A DNA stretch of 64,000 nt, from positions 1 through 64,000 of the forward strand of contig NZ_CP026682.1 in assembly GCF_002949735.1 (NCBI RefSeq), in the 5' to 3' direction. Each line of letters begins with the position of its first letter. Within the stretch, counting starts at the first letter, position 1. Below the pieces are notes generated by a model. It saw only the letters and a program-made list of their open reading frames with translations, did no database searches and was not told the origin of the DNA. Both the position numbers and the translations under genes were made by a program. This document shows positions 16,801 through 25,486 of this stretch, piece after piece. Source of the DNA: Nostoc sp. 'Peltigera membranacea cyanobiont' N6 (GTDB lineage: Bacteria; Cyanobacteriota; Cyanobacteriia; Cyanobacteriales; Nostocaceae).

Positions 16801-19088
16801 CCAATGAGATTATCTCTCGCTTAGATAAATTGCAATTTACTGAGCCGAAGTTAGTCACACTTTTGAATGAAGCGAATCAATTTTTAGGTCGAGACTGGAA
16901 CAAGGATGATTTGCACCCGATAGAAATTAGGGCTAGCCACCACCCACCGGGACATGAACGCCACGTTTCCAGATTGTTATTTGTACAGGATAGTGACGGC
17001 GAATATAAAGAATTCGCCATGCTCGAAACCAGAACCGCACAGCTTCCCATTGGAACGAAAGCGCTCTCTTGTATGGTTGGGGTAGAACCTGCTACTGCCA
17101 AAGCAACTATTGGACTACCAGGAAACGAACCCATTGAGATTACCATCCGCGAACTCAAGAACTTCTCTTATGCAGGACAGGTTTTTAATGCCGAACCAGT
17201 TAACTTAGAATTTGGCACTGTGCCGATGACTGACAAAACAGTAAAAATCAAAATTGATGCTTTGACTTTGGGTGAGTTAGACAGTGATTCTGTCCAACAG
17301 TTAAAACAAATTGATTACCTGAAAAATGGTAATCCCCTAAAATTAAAGCTCACGTCAATCTCCGAAACTGGAGATCAAGCTTTTGTCCTGGGTGAATCTC
17401 CCAATGGAAATCTCCTCAAAATTAATAAAATTAACTTTTATGATTTTTCTGGTCAGACATTCAATGATCAAGATTACCGAAAACTGACTATTGAAACCTC
17501 AGCTTCTAAAACTAGAGATGCTGTATTTTTGAATGGTGAACCCTTGGGGGTATTGCACTTCAAAAAAGACAAAGACGCGCTCAGACAACTTGGATTGCTC
17601 AAAACCGGAAAACTTACACTCGCGCCTGCAATCGTTGAAAGTAATTTTTCTGTGATTTGCGCTCAAATTGACCCTAATACCGTTGAATATCCCCAGAAGT
17701 GGACGAAGGAATTTCAGGCTTTTGGGACTCAATCGGTTAATTCTGAACAACAAGAGATGATTGAGAGTAGTGCGAATATTCTACATCAGATTAAAGAGCG
17801 TCCTACTTTCTTATTTTCGACAGAATCAAACAAGAAACTTGGAATCATGGGCTTGGCTGTTGACAACCAGAAAGCTGATACTGTAACTAAATGGTTAACT
17901 GCTCAAAAAGTTGAATGGCAGCAAGTACCAATAGAAGATGTCATCAGGGAAACCAAAAAAGGTCTAGCGGTATTTAACTTGGTTGATAGCTCTATCCCTG
18001 CCAAAACTTTGTCGAGCATGACCAAGAAATTCGGGGGAATTATTGAAACGGATAGTGACTATCAACAAGAAATTAAATCTTTGGCCACGCGATCGCAATT
18101 CTTGAAACCTCCGTCTCAATCAGCACAATCCCCGCCTCAACAAAGCGCTCAATTCCACCCAAACCAAGAGGTTCAAAATATCGCCCCTCCTGTCATCAAA
18201 GGCAAACCGATTCCGATGAACTACCCTTTAATGATGCATGGCGACACTAATTCTTTACCCGTAGATACTTGCATTGATGCGATGAGAGGATATGGTCGAA
18301 CTCATACTACCAGAGCTTATCAACCATACAAACAGTATGGGTTTAAGGAAGGTGATATTGCTCTGGCGACAGGCATTGATAAACAAGTCGCCTTTCGAGT
18401 CGGTAAGCAGTATCAAATTACACCTGATATGATTGCTGACCCTGTTTATCAACAGCAGTGGGCTGATATGGAAAAGCACTCACCCAAAGCATTACCAGAA
18501 TTGTTTACCGAAAAACAGCAGGTGTGGGGACTACATCTTGAACCCTTGGGGGATTATGTGGAGGGTTTTATAGTCCCGTTTCCTGAACCACAAAATAGAG
18601 CCGCACCCAACCAAACAGTCCAAACTCAATCAGTTACTATTGATGACTTGAGAAATTGGTACAATGCCGCAGATAAGTTAGGGAAGCCGGAGAATTACAA
18701 AAAACGCATTGTAGAAGTGGCCAATCAGTTTAAAGGTGGTGAGCAATTGTCAGCCGAAGCGTTGACAGTAATGAATAAAGATAAGTTTGAACTTGAAGCC
18801 ATCAGTCGGTTGACTCAAATTGCTCAAAGGATTGGCATGGTTTGGGGTAAGTCTGATGAAAATGGTACTCAAGTCCAAGGAAAGATTTATGACTTGGCTT
18901 TCAATACCCAGCAGAGGGACTTAATTATTTCGCAGAAAAATGGAGAAGTAATTTTAAACTTGCAATTTGGGAGAGTGCAGACTAATAAACTAACTCCACA
19001 GATATTGCAAACTTTTGAGGATGCTAATACTCAAATTGATAAAATATTAGCTAAATCTCAAACACAACAAATAGACTTACAGAGATAG
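13896..19088 (+). CDS. Single-chain two-barrel RNA polymerase-like protein (RdRP/YonO/RNAP superfamily candidate)
   Basis: 1730 residues. Motifs in order: GENGGILSNDLA (131-142), comparable to the SDGxGxIS motif of eukaryotic RdRPs; KYRFGKGTLRP (191-201) and KIDIILP (217-223), comparable to the bacterial beta-subunit barrel (HGNKGV ... VDIVLNP); NYRSPFLNSNGLCV (432-445), comparable to beta-prime LNRAPTLH and RdRP RNPCLHPGD; DFDGD (506-510), the catalytic triad loop; DSISVGIINN (~567-576); and VDLFKSAKKP (676-685), comparable to RdRP VDxxKTG. The two-barrel order beta then beta-prime in one chain is that of YonO and RdRPs. The C-terminal half is unassigned; near residue ~1465 a TTRAYQPY...GDIALATG stretch may be ASCH/PUA-like. 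No clear Shine-Dalgarno. Expected chemistry is NMP transfer; template and role unknown. Confidence 0.7.
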   Translation: MTLEFKHFDPRLNHWIYTDDNKTNSESILTEKLNNTLLEFYFPDKEFSFGHSDEYSTAEGLKNHPNGQILLLSSKTRLLYGDKECLEVIQKICPDSKDRGAYGSIFLGACKNAIHEKLNILVVDDSTDNRGENGGILSNDLAYKLVGDCYGQISTQLYDKVTLRESQPDKSYRVIQHRFGWVDGVGEDTTKYRFGKGTLRPYRLDEIKYADPNNKPKIDIILPVSSFKGTDKDRPKGPTKPQIQPGLYQQNIWLAEKGQSQQGQMSISQLLASFPQGIKDFAESLEVQAQRLASIQDDPRNVAAYYCERYEKRKESLSQNKLKTSDIINQETDVKNLGTNDDLDADQELDDESAKDDLFMYKLIKADLLGHQQLLETEKVKQELNRFVQSEWRDIAVGKTLTFDRGMILPSKDLKNGEICVPWLDEQEKILNYRSPFLNSNGLCVSNNKYVEDRLGPDGKDIKGVIVVNDEDHKRIQQRIAQLEVQGIDVAFIDPAETESERQARDFDGDCIGVALASKYPNFTAEAEYRNQPENAYCPTVKEKKQSFYLENGTQPPFEEIAIHMSDSISVGIINNQVTALEALESEIEVLRTYGTFEQKSNYLDKVSNHYETLFEQERQKDPKLIREEYKPYMQGVVEIAHSQRTPEIIQQAMDINRQMYRSMIEEGCYQNQIAVDLFKSAKKPEMDKIRENSRYLYRDVNYIKDKKSRSVYLSTGITPKGYSPVELLISQTNKYFQESQLESRPIVQFKDLFKGVEFTPQQKFAAIAAKYEFDQKFNAAVRMERRRETEKGPSAIIQTPQSCQLEITNLTHYEHPLIWKAQTLNIRLDEIPEKWRTKERPHRLLAVAQINGEIGNDGKPAYCNLGTVSQQSVTDHNLKAGMTMQGAKLLELKPELTRSQTKLLFDKAQEAALAFYTSIPESEKLASAAAAWNICASRQDELEVARKENANPQAIAKKVSNFAFAAFPNEIISRLDKLQFTEPKLVTLLNEANQFLGRDWNKDDLHPIEIRASHHPPGHERHVSRLLFVQDSDGEYKEFAMLETRTAQLPIGTKALSCMVGVEPATAKATIGLPGNEPIEITIRELKNFSYAGQVFNAEPVNLEFGTVPMTDKTVKIKIDALTLGELDSDSVQQLKQIDYLKNGNPLKLKLTSISETGDQAFVLGESPNGNLLKINKINFYDFSGQTFNDQDYRKLTIETSASKTRDAVFLNGEPLGVLHFKKDKDALRQLGLLKTGKLTLAPAIVESNFSVICAQIDPNTVEYPQKWTKEFQAFGTQSVNSEQQEMIESSANILHQIKERPTFLFSTESNKKLGIMGLAVDNQKADTVTKWLTAQKVEWQQVPIEDVIRETKKGLAVFNLVDSSIPAKTLSSMTKKFGGIIETDSDYQQEIKSLATRSQFLKPPSQSAQSPPQQSAQFHPNQEVQNIAPPVIKGKPIPMNYPLMMHGDTNSLPVDTCIDAMRGYGRTHTTRAYQPYKQYGFKEGDIALATGIDKQVAFRVGKQYQITPDMIADPVYQQQWADMEKHSPKALPELFTEKQQVWGLHLEPLGDYVEGFIVPFPEPQNRAAPNQTVQTQSVTIDDLRNWYNAADKLGKPENYKKRIVEVANQFKGGEQLSAEALTVMNKDKFELEAISRLTQIAQRIGMVWGKSDENGTQVQGKIYDLAFNTQQRDLIISQKNGEVILNLQFGRVQTNKLTPQILQTFEDANTQIDKILAKSQTQQIDLQR

Positions 19089-19129
19089 ATTTATCCTAAA
19101 TAGCCTTTTTAAGCAATAAAAGTGCCATT

Positions 19130-19228
19130 TCATCCCGCAAGTGCTTCTGCTTGAGTTTTACTAATGGTGCGATCACCATTGACAATTTGCAAGGCAACTT
19201 CTAATGAACCAATGACCTCAGCTAATGC
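19130..19228 (-). pseudogene. HigA-like antitoxin fragment
   Basis: The minus strand reads LAEVIGSLEVALQIVNGDRT then ISKTQAEALAG and a stop. This matches the helix-turn-helix of HigA/XRE antitoxins. The 5-prime part is missing, cut at about 19225 where a transposase fragment begins. No toxin partner is adjacent. Confidence 0.5.
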
Positions 19229-19437
19229 TTCGGAGCAACATTCTGGATGAAATTACAGCAAGTGAATTATTTTGTGTGTTCACCTGGATTTACCGTAGAT
19301 TGCAGAGGGATGGATATTTAAAACCCTATGATTATCTGGGTGGGCATCTGTTGGTAGCCTTAGATGACACTCAGCATTTTAGTTCTCAAACCATCTTGCG
19401 ATCACGAATATTTATAAGTCGGCAACTAAATTATTAA
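19225..19437 (+). pseudogene. Transposase fragment
   Basis: 70 codons containing FTWIYRRLQRDGYLKPYDYL and LVALDDTQHFSSQTI. This resembles the first catalytic-Asp region of a DDE transposase in which ALDGTQYFSSQKI-like text is typical. The rest of the gene is absent, so this is a remnant abutting the antitoxin fragment. Confidence 0.5.
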
Positions 19438-19598
19438 ACTAAGAGTCTTATCCATTATGTAATTTGCTTTACTCTATTAATACTTTGTATAAGTAAAAAT
19501 ATAAAAGCAATTTCTATCGCAATATTGATATTTACTTCGATATTATCAAGTTATATTTTATTAGGAAAATTTGCTTACATGGGTAGCAGACATTAAAC

Positions 19599-19733
19599 GG
19601 AATAACCGAAGGTGCAGATGTAAACGTTCCATATAATCACAAATATGGCATCCTGGGATATGCATTCGCCAAAAACTATTATCAAAACGGAGAGATTACA
19701 GAAAGTCGCATCGAATCCTTTGATAATGTCTAA
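19599..19733 (+). pseudogene. Remnant resembling an ankyrin-type protein
   Basis: An open stretch without a start reads GITEGADVNVPYNHKYGILG and onward to a stop at 19731. The phrase GADVNV is typical of ankyrin repeats. Just downstream (19736-19845) another frame would encode a membrane helix (LVTIGVFGIAALIITKFF). Probably the decayed relative of the ankyrin gene that follows. The rest of 19438-19827 shows no feature. Confidence 0.3.
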
Positions 19734-19827
19734 TTTTCCTCCTCTGTCCTCGTCACAATTGGAGTTTTTGGGATAGCCGCACTAATAATTACGAAGTTTT
19801 TTAGAGGAAATAAGGAAATCACAGATA

Positions 19828-21624
19828 GTGGCAAAATTTAACTACAAATCATCTCTTTCTCTCTTCAAGACAATTTTTCTGATTTCCATTACTACTTTGG
19901 GTATAGTAGTAATAATGCTGCTTACCGTTAAATCTCAGACACCAGAAAAAACCTCTAGTTCCATCTCTCCTTTTTGCAAAATATTATCGGAGAAATTTAG
20001 CCCTTTTGGGAATAATTCCGATTTATCTGTAGCATTAGGTGGGGCGATCGCCAAAGGAGGTAATCTGAATCAACCCTGTGATATTTTTGGTGAAAAGTGG
20101 CTACCGCTCAACTTTTTACTATCCACAGACGAAGCACTGGTTGAGCGTTTAATCCAAACTGGGGTGAATGTAAATGCTAAGGATGGGAAAGGAGATACTC
20201 CTCTACATTATTTAGGAAAATCTGAGAAAAATGCGCGATTACTTCTGAGTAGAGGAGCAAAAGTGAATGTCCGCAACCAAAATGGTAATACCCCACTCCA
20301 TAATCTTTTTGGACAGAAAACCGCTGCTGTAATCAAACTTTTGATAGATCGGGGTGCTAAGGTTAATGCTAAAAATCAAGAGCAAATGACACCGTTACAT
20401 TTTGCTGCCAATTCCGGAAAAGCTGATATCACGGAGCTATTAATTAGTCGTGGTGGGGATATAAATGCTCGTAGCACTCAGAACTGGACACCACTACACT
20501 ACGGAGCATCAAATGTAGAAGTTGCCAAAAAACTAATCCTTGCAGGCGCAGATCTAACTATCCAAAATCGTGAAGGGGCTGTGATTCACTCTAGCAGTTT
20601 GGAACCAGCAGTACTAAAACTCCTGCTAGATGGGGGAGTTAATGTTAATTTACGCAATCGTCAGGGGCAAACTCCGCTCCACATTCATCGTTTCCAACCC
20701 GCTCTAGTAAAATTGCTATTGGCTCGAAAAGCGCAAGTTAACCTACGAGATGCTCAAGGTAAAACCCCTCTGTATGATGTCAACCTAGAAGTGGCTCGAC
20801 AACTGGTTGCGGCTAATGCAGATTTAAATGTTCAAGATAACTTAGGAAGAACACCTCTGCACCAAGCAGTATTGGAGGAACAAAGTTTCTTTGGCCCGGA
20901 ATTGGTAACACTATTTCTTAGTAAAAATGCTAGGGTTGACCTCAAAGATAAGCAAGGTAAGACTGCTCTAGACTTAGCTCGACAACTTAATAAAACCCAA
21001 ATCATTAATTTGTTAGAGCGACATATCGCAACTAAAAATTCTGCTGGTAGTGGAACAACCACAACCAAAGCAACAGCAAAACTCCAGCAGTTCCTCAATT
21101 CTAAAAACTGGAGTGCTGCCGATCAAGAAACCCGCCGTCTCTTATCACCTCAAAAAGACCTCTTTGTACCGAACGCTGCCACTATACCTCTAGATTTAAT
21201 TCAAGAGATTGATCGAGCTTGGTTAGTAGCTAGTGATGGACGGTTTGGACTCAGTGTCCAAGCAAAGATTTGGCAAAAGGTAATAGCATCTCATCCGAAC
21301 AAAGAAGAAACTGCTGCCAATACCTTTGGCGATCGCGTCGGTTGGAAACTCAAAGTTCCTCGAACCGAAAACGATTTTATTAGCAGCGACTGGCTGAATG
21401 AATCCGAACTCAATTATTCACTGCAAGCTCCTGTCGGACACTTACCCTGGGCTGGTGTTTCAGACGCAGCTGTACTATCGGTTGCAGTTCCTCCCCCTGG
21501 AGAACACTGTGGTAGCTGTACCATCGATGCAATGTTTCTGCGAGATGGGCGATTCTATAAATATCTGCCTCAACTTTTTGCACGGGTTAAAATGGCATTG
21601 AATATTTCTGTGCCGAAAAAATAA
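19828..21624 (+). CDS. Membrane-anchored ankyrin-repeat protein with C-terminal GUN4 domain
   Basis: 598 residues, GTG start at 19828 after TAAGGAAA. The N-terminal membrane anchor is at ~11-34. Residues ~100-400 hold about nine ankyrin repeats (GDTPLHYLG, GNTPLHNL, GQTPLHIH, GRTPLHQA). Residues ~410-590 match GUN4: LNSKNWSAADQETRRLL, IDRAWLVASDGRFGLSVQ, FGDRVGWKL. GUN4 domains bind porphyrins such as Mg-protoporphyrin; cyanobacteria also fuse them to signalling modules. Here the fusion suggests a tetrapyrrole-sensing, protein-binding membrane protein. Porphyrin binding is inferred from the family. Confidence 0.85.
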   Translation: MAKFNYKSSLSLFKTIFLISITTLGIVVIMLLTVKSQTPEKTSSSISPFCKILSEKFSPFGNNSDLSVALGGAIAKGGNLNQPCDIFGEKWLPLNFLLSTDEALVERLIQTGVNVNAKDGKGDTPLHYLGKSEKNARLLLSRGAKVNVRNQNGNTPLHNLFGQKTAAVIKLLIDRGAKVNAKNQEQMTPLHFAANSGKADITELLISRGGDINARSTQNWTPLHYGASNVEVAKKLILAGADLTIQNREGAVIHSSSLEPAVLKLLLDGGVNVNLRNRQGQTPLHIHRFQPALVKLLLARKAQVNLRDAQGKTPLYDVNLEVARQLVAANADLNVQDNLGRTPLHQAVLEEQSFFGPELVTLFLSKNARVDLKDKQGKTALDLARQLNKTQIINLLERHIATKNSAGSGTTTTKATAKLQQFLNSKNWSAADQETRRLLSPQKDLFVPNAATIPLDLIQEIDRAWLVASDGRFGLSVQAKIWQKVIASHPNKEETAANTFGDRVGWKLKVPRTENDFISSDWLNESELNYSLQAPVGHLPWAGVSDAAVLSVAVPPPGEHCGSCTIDAMFLRDGRFYKYLPQLFARVKMALNISVPKK

Positions 21625-21996
21625 TCTTCTGCGTGCAAGTAGCAATTGAGCTTGATAAGCGTTGTTGGCTTATTAATCGACCGTAAGCGATACCTGCGGC
21701 GGGCTACGCCTACGCTGATGAATTAGCTCTCACTGATGGAATGGCACAGGCTAATTCCCCTTCTTTACCCACTTAGTGCTGAGTGCCTCGGCAAGCGAGT
21801 AACTTTAAGAAGTACTGAGTACTTCCGCACTACGGTAATAGCAAGACCCGAAGTCAAGCGGAATCAACAATCGAGAGAAGGTTGATACCCGCTTTTGGTG
21901 GGCGGTCTTTCAATTCAGCACAGACTAAACGCCCCGCTATCCATGTACAGCACTTGGAACTCAGCACTCTTCATCGTTGCCAACTTCCTTTGACGG
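21625..21996. other. Non-coding stretch with short repeats
   Basis: No convincing gene. It holds palindromic GC-rich units (GCGATACCTGCGGCGGGCTACGCC) and several forms of the short repeat AGTGCTGAGT / AGTACTGAGTACTT / AACTCAGCACT. Such repeats are common between genes in Nostoc-type genomes. Confidence 0.5.
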
Positions 21997-22287
21997 TTAC
22001 AAATCAAAATCAAGGCTGAATGTTTCTCCATTAGAATCTTCTTCTTCCTCCTCTGTAAATGGAGTTGAACTCCAAGATGTGACTTTGTTATCTTCTGTAT
22101 TAATCGGCGTGAAAGCTACTTGTTGTGTGGGAAATGCACCCTTTCTGAAAGCAAAATAACAATCAATAATAAAGTAAAGCGTCTCCAGGTAACTCTTGCC
22201 TAGTTGCTGTGATTCGGCAAATATCCGCTCTCGGTAGCTATCTTTGATCCGAACTTTTTCTGGTGTTAAGTCAAGTTTGTCTGCCAT
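21997..22287 (-). CDS. Small partner of the second ParM-like protein (ParR-like candidate)
   Basis: About 96 residues. The N-terminus (ADKLDLTPEKVRIKDSYRER) and the helix ESQQLGKSYLETLYFIIDCY suit a small DNA-binding adaptor; the C-terminus is acidic and ends SLDFDL. It starts at the ATG at 22287, or at a GTG at 22296 that overlaps the stop of the upstream actin-like gene (GTGA). An actin-like gene directly followed by a small adaptor is the type II partition order. Confidence 0.5.
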   Translation of the reverse strand: MADKLDLTPEKVRIKDSYRERIFAESQQLGKSYLETLYFIIDCYFAFRKGAFPTQQVAFTPINTEDNKVTSWSSTPFTEEEEEDSNGETFSLDFDL

Positions 22288-22292
22288 TGCGA

Positions 22293-23252
22293 TCACTTAA
22301 TAGATGTAGTAGTTGGATTCTTACTGCTGATGGTTTTTGCCATTTCTAAAAGCCCAAAGACATTAGCTTCCACCGGATTGTCCAGGATTTTGAAGCCGTT
22401 TTTCTCCAACAGCTTCTTAAATCCTGGTAAGAGACAGCCTCCACCTATCGCCCAGATTTCATCCCCTTGGTGCTTGGCATCCAATGTGAGATTCACCACT
22501 TTCTTCAAGTATTTTTCATACCAATCTTTTAAAGAAGCACTGTATATATCTTTGATATCGATGTCACGGCTGTATCGGGTATGCCCCATTTCCAAACAAA
22601 ATCGGATTTTGGATGGATCTCCGATTTTTCCGCCATTCAAATGTTTCATTTTTTGGGAGATATCATCGATGAGAACTTCTACACCGATGGGGTAGGCAGT
22701 GTGAACTTCTCGCTGACCCCGGTTGTAACGAGAATACAAAGTCGTACCATTGCCAAAGTCTAATATCGTTAGCTTTTTGGGTAATGGATGCCCAAACAAT
22801 GCACCCATCCCCTCTAGTACAACTTTCAGCACTTCTACTTTCACGTCTGATTGTTTGCCAGCAAGTATTGGCTGATATTCTCCATTGAGTACTTTTTGTA
22901 GTTCTGATGCCAGACCAACGTCATGTAAGCTGACAACTAATTTTAAGTGCCAAGCCTTACGGTGTGGTAGATGCGCCAATGCACCCAATAAAGTCAATAA
23001 TGCGTTGTTGACTTTGTTTTCATTATTGTCTGTGTTGCGGTCAAAATAATTCCCTGTGCGGTAAGCAGACTCTCCGACTGTGTAAGCAGTGCCGTTAAAA
23101 ACTACACGCCCTGGAACATCTTCCATTTCGGCATTGGTTATATAACTCGGCACACGAATTACTTCAAATCCTTCGACTAAAAGTTTGAGACTTCCGTAAC
23201 CGTTATCGAAACCCGCAGGAAAAATTTTTTGTAAGGTGTGAATGTTTGACAT
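22293..23252 (-). CDS. Second ParM/Alp-like actin-type ATPase
   Basis: About 319 residues from the ATG at 23252, which has TTGGAGCC just upstream; an in-frame GTG lies at 23270. Actin-fold motifs: phosphate-1 FDNGYGSLKLL, phosphate-2 LDFGNGTTLYS and adenosine motif WAIGGGCLLPGFKKL. Distinct in sequence from the ParM-like protein at 9480. Upstream palindromes (23385-23521) and the small downstream gene complete a second actin-type partition locus. Confidence 0.75.
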   Translation of the reverse strand: MSNIHTLQKIFPAGFDNGYGSLKLLVEGFEVIRVPSYITNAEMEDVPGRVVFNGTAYTVGESAYRTGNYFDRNTDNNENKVNNALLTLLGALAHLPHRKAWHLKLVVSLHDVGLASELQKVLNGEYQPILAGKQSDVKVEVLKVVLEGMGALFGHPLPKKLTILDFGNGTTLYSRYNRGQREVHTAYPIGVEVLIDDISQKMKHLNGGKIGDPSKIRFCLEMGHTRYSRDIDIKDIYSASLKDWYEKYLKKVVNLTLDAKHQGDEIWAIGGGCLLPGFKKLLEKNGFKILDNPVEANVFGLLEMAKTISSKNPTTTSIK

Positions 23253-23384
23253 AGGCTCCAAGTAATACACTTTAAATTGTGAAAGTTATCCGTTCAGATA
23301 ATTTTGGGGAGCAGGGGAGAGAAGAATAAAATAGCTACTCCTTTTTGATCCAGAACCAAGAGTTTATCATAACCCCTTGGGGGC

Positions 23385-23521
23385 TAAATGGGGTACAAAA
23401 TGCTAATCAGTCAAATATACCCCATTTAACACCTATATATGCCCTATATAGGGGTCAAAATGTCATCAAAGTCCTGAGCTATTGTTGGGGTATATATAGC
23501 CCCCATGTAGCCCCCAGCAGG
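23385..23521. promoter_or_regulatory. Palindromes upstream of second actin-type par locus
   Basis: A perfect 11-bp inverted repeat TAAATGGGGTA (23385-23395) / TACCCCATTTA (23418-23428), a palindrome CCCTATATAGGG (23442-23453), direct repeats GGGGTACAAAATG and GGGGTCAAAATG, and GGGGTATATATAGCCCCC (from about 23488). Located just before the actin-like gene, these are candidate adaptor-binding sites (centromere and operator). Confidence 0.5.
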
Positions 23522-23595
23522 AATTTTTGAAATCTTTTTTATCAACGCAGCAGAAATGAAATTAGATCGTTGTTGACTTTTTGATTTATACACGG

Positions 23596-24182
23596 CTTAT
23601 GTGAGTTAAGCCAGAGGATGTTGTTCAAAAGTCAGCACATCAATACCAAAACGTTGACGGAGGAAGATACGTAGAGTGTGACTGGTCATTTTAGCGGCGA
23701 CATGGGCGCAAATCCCGTCAACTTTCTTTCTCAGCAGACGTTCCAAATTACGTCCGGTATTTTGCACTTCGTTAAATACACCTTCAACCCGCTCTCGCAA
23801 TCTATTTAATAAGCCCTCAAAAGCAAATGGCGTGTTGTTGTAGTTGATTAGCTCGTTTTGGAGTAAAAATTTGGTTCCCTGTAGTTTTGGAAATATCACT
23901 TTGCCATTCTCCACCAATAAATCCCTTGTCTGCCAAGATGTGACAGCCGTGAACGCAGTGTAAAACAGATTCTGCCGCTAAACGTTCATCAGTGCTTGCT
24001 GGGCCTGGCATTGAAGGCACATAACGAAACCCTTTTTCCTGATACCAGTCATCTACTAGCACAAAAATTGTTGTCAATAGAGAAGAACCGTCTACCATAT
24101 TCATTGGGAGACCTCAAGCTTTGGTGTAGTTACCTTTATCTTGCGGTTTCCCCTTCTTTTTTGCTACTCCAACTCACATAAG
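23596..24182 (-). mobile_element. Decayed IS with CTTATGTGAGTT terminal inverted repeats
   Basis: CTTATGTGAGTT at 23596-23607 and its reverse complement at 24171-24182 bound a broken transposase on the minus strand. Its pieces are 24104-23817 (LLTTIFVLVDDWYQEKGFRY ... STDERLAAESVL ... ILADKGFIGGEW) and 23917-23606 (NTGRNLERLLRKKVDGICAH ... FGIDVLTFEQ), in two frames. The middle of the gene, including most of the catalytic region, is deleted, so the copy is dead. The text resembles IS982-like DDE transposases. Confidence 0.65.
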
Positions 24183-24268
24183 ACGTTATACTTTACTGTC
24201 AATAAGATTGTTGAAAAGCAATTCAGTCTTGATCTCTAACTTCTTGCTGAATACGTAATTTAGGGTTA

Positions 24269-24781
24269 CTACTTGCTTACAGGTTCAGCTTTCTCAATTG
24301 AATTATCATTCACGCCCAAAGTCAATTCCAAAGCCTGCCGTGTCGGGTACGCTTTCACTACTTGTCGATAAACATCATAATTAGTAGGTAGGGTCTGCTG
24401 AGAATTACCCACTCCATAGGTCAGTTTATACTTTACATCTTTTACTAGTTCAGGTTTGCCTGCCTCTTCTTGAGATTTTTTGCGTTGTTCAACTTCATCA
24501 ATACTTGGTCGCGGCGGTAAAGTAGGCCACCATAACCCTCGTTCATCTGGGGCAACAACTGCTCCTGACGGTTTTACTCCATTCCGATTCAACACTGAAT
24601 TAGTAGCAAAGGTTTCAATGCGGGGTCGTGGTTCACTAGTTAGGTTATTGGCATATTTAACTTGCCAGGTGTAACTGGTGAGTGCTGTAGCTTCATACTG
24701 TTCCGTAGTAGCGGTGCTGCAACTAGTTAGTGTTAGCGCCGTTAGTGCAGTCATTATTGAAGTGAAAAATCTCATTTGCAT
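24269..24781 (-). CDS. Predicted lipoprotein, unknown
   Basis: 170 residues with a signal peptide and lipobox (TALTLTSCSTATTEQ), so it should be lipidated and held at a membrane. The mature part is polar, with RPRIETFATNSVL and a Pro/Trp-rich WWPTLPPRPS stretch. No family recognised. Two in-frame ATGs lie at 24781 and 24775. Some conjugative systems have small lipoproteins, but the neighbours do not show that role. Confidence 0.6.
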   Translation of the reverse strand: MQMRFFTSIMTALTALTLTSCSTATTEQYEATALTSYTWQVKYANNLTSEPRPRIETFATNSVLNRNGVKPSGAVVAPDERGLWWPTLPPRPSIDEVEQRKKSQEEAGKPELVKDVKYKLTYGVGNSQQTLPTNYDVYRQVVKAYPTRQALELTLGVNDNSIEKAEPVSK

Positions 24782-24918
24782 TATTAATCGTTAATATCTC
24801 TTAGCAGTCACTCTTGAAGAGAGAGTGTGCCATCATTGCTGCCAAGGAGAAGGAATTGCTGTTATCGAAAGCACTTTTCCAGTTGTTAATCTGATAGCCG
24901 TCTGCTCACAGTTGGGCA

Positions 24919-25343
24919 TTAGATTTTCACCTGAATTAGTGAAGGATGACCTTTGTACTTTCCCATTACAGGTTTACCTATAAACTCGGAAAGCATCTCT
25001 TGTTGATAGTGCCAACACCCAAATATAATCCGCCTCACTGGTTTGTTGGAGTCTAGAAATCTCACATGCTGAAACCGCTCGAAATATTCTGAGTTTTCAA
25101 TACGGGGTTTAGAAGCTCACTGCGATTTGGGTGACTGTGCTGAGTCATCATCTGCACCGCGACGCGATCGCTGCGAAGAATAATGTTAATCGCCTCCTGT
25201 GCATTTCTGGTCAACTCTATTGGCTCATCATTTACATTTAGAAACTCTTTCTCTAACTGATTAGCATCAGGGGTCTGTTCTAGTTTTAAACTTGGGTGTT
25301 TGAGCTTTGATTGTGGCTTGGGTGGACGTTTGGTAGATTTCAT
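24919..25343 (-). pseudogene. Small unknown gene, probably frameshifted
   Basis: The first frame (25343-25062) gives 93 residues, basic N-terminus then NAQEAINIILRSDRVAVQMM. Near 25110-25130 a second frame continues as plausible protein: PRIENSEYFERFQHVRFLDS and IIFGCWHYQQEMLSEFIGKP, to a stop at 24919. The two look like one gene of about 140 codons with a single frameshift. The 24782-24918 gap holds nothing recognised. Confidence 0.4.
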
Positions 25344-25418
25344 GATGTCTGCCGTAAAAACTTCTTTAATAAACTATCTTGAATGGAAGACACAATAAGA
25401 AAGACAAGTAATTAGTTG

Positions 25419-25459
25419 GATCATATATTGATATATGATCTCAGCGTCACAATATATGA
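25419..25459. promoter_or_regulatory. Palindromic operator upstream of parA
   Basis: GATCATATAT-TG-ATATATGATC (25419-25440) has perfect 10-bp arms, and a third half-site ATATATGATT follows near 25450. It lies about 45 nt before the parA start, a usual place for a ParA/ParB operator or parS-like site. Confidence 0.6.
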
Positions 25460-25486
25460 TTCGGAAATAGCACTCAAAGCGAAGCC

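Noticed and set aside
22330..22695. 121-codon plus-strand frame
   Set aside because: Antisense to the second actin-like gene, whose ATP motifs are intact.
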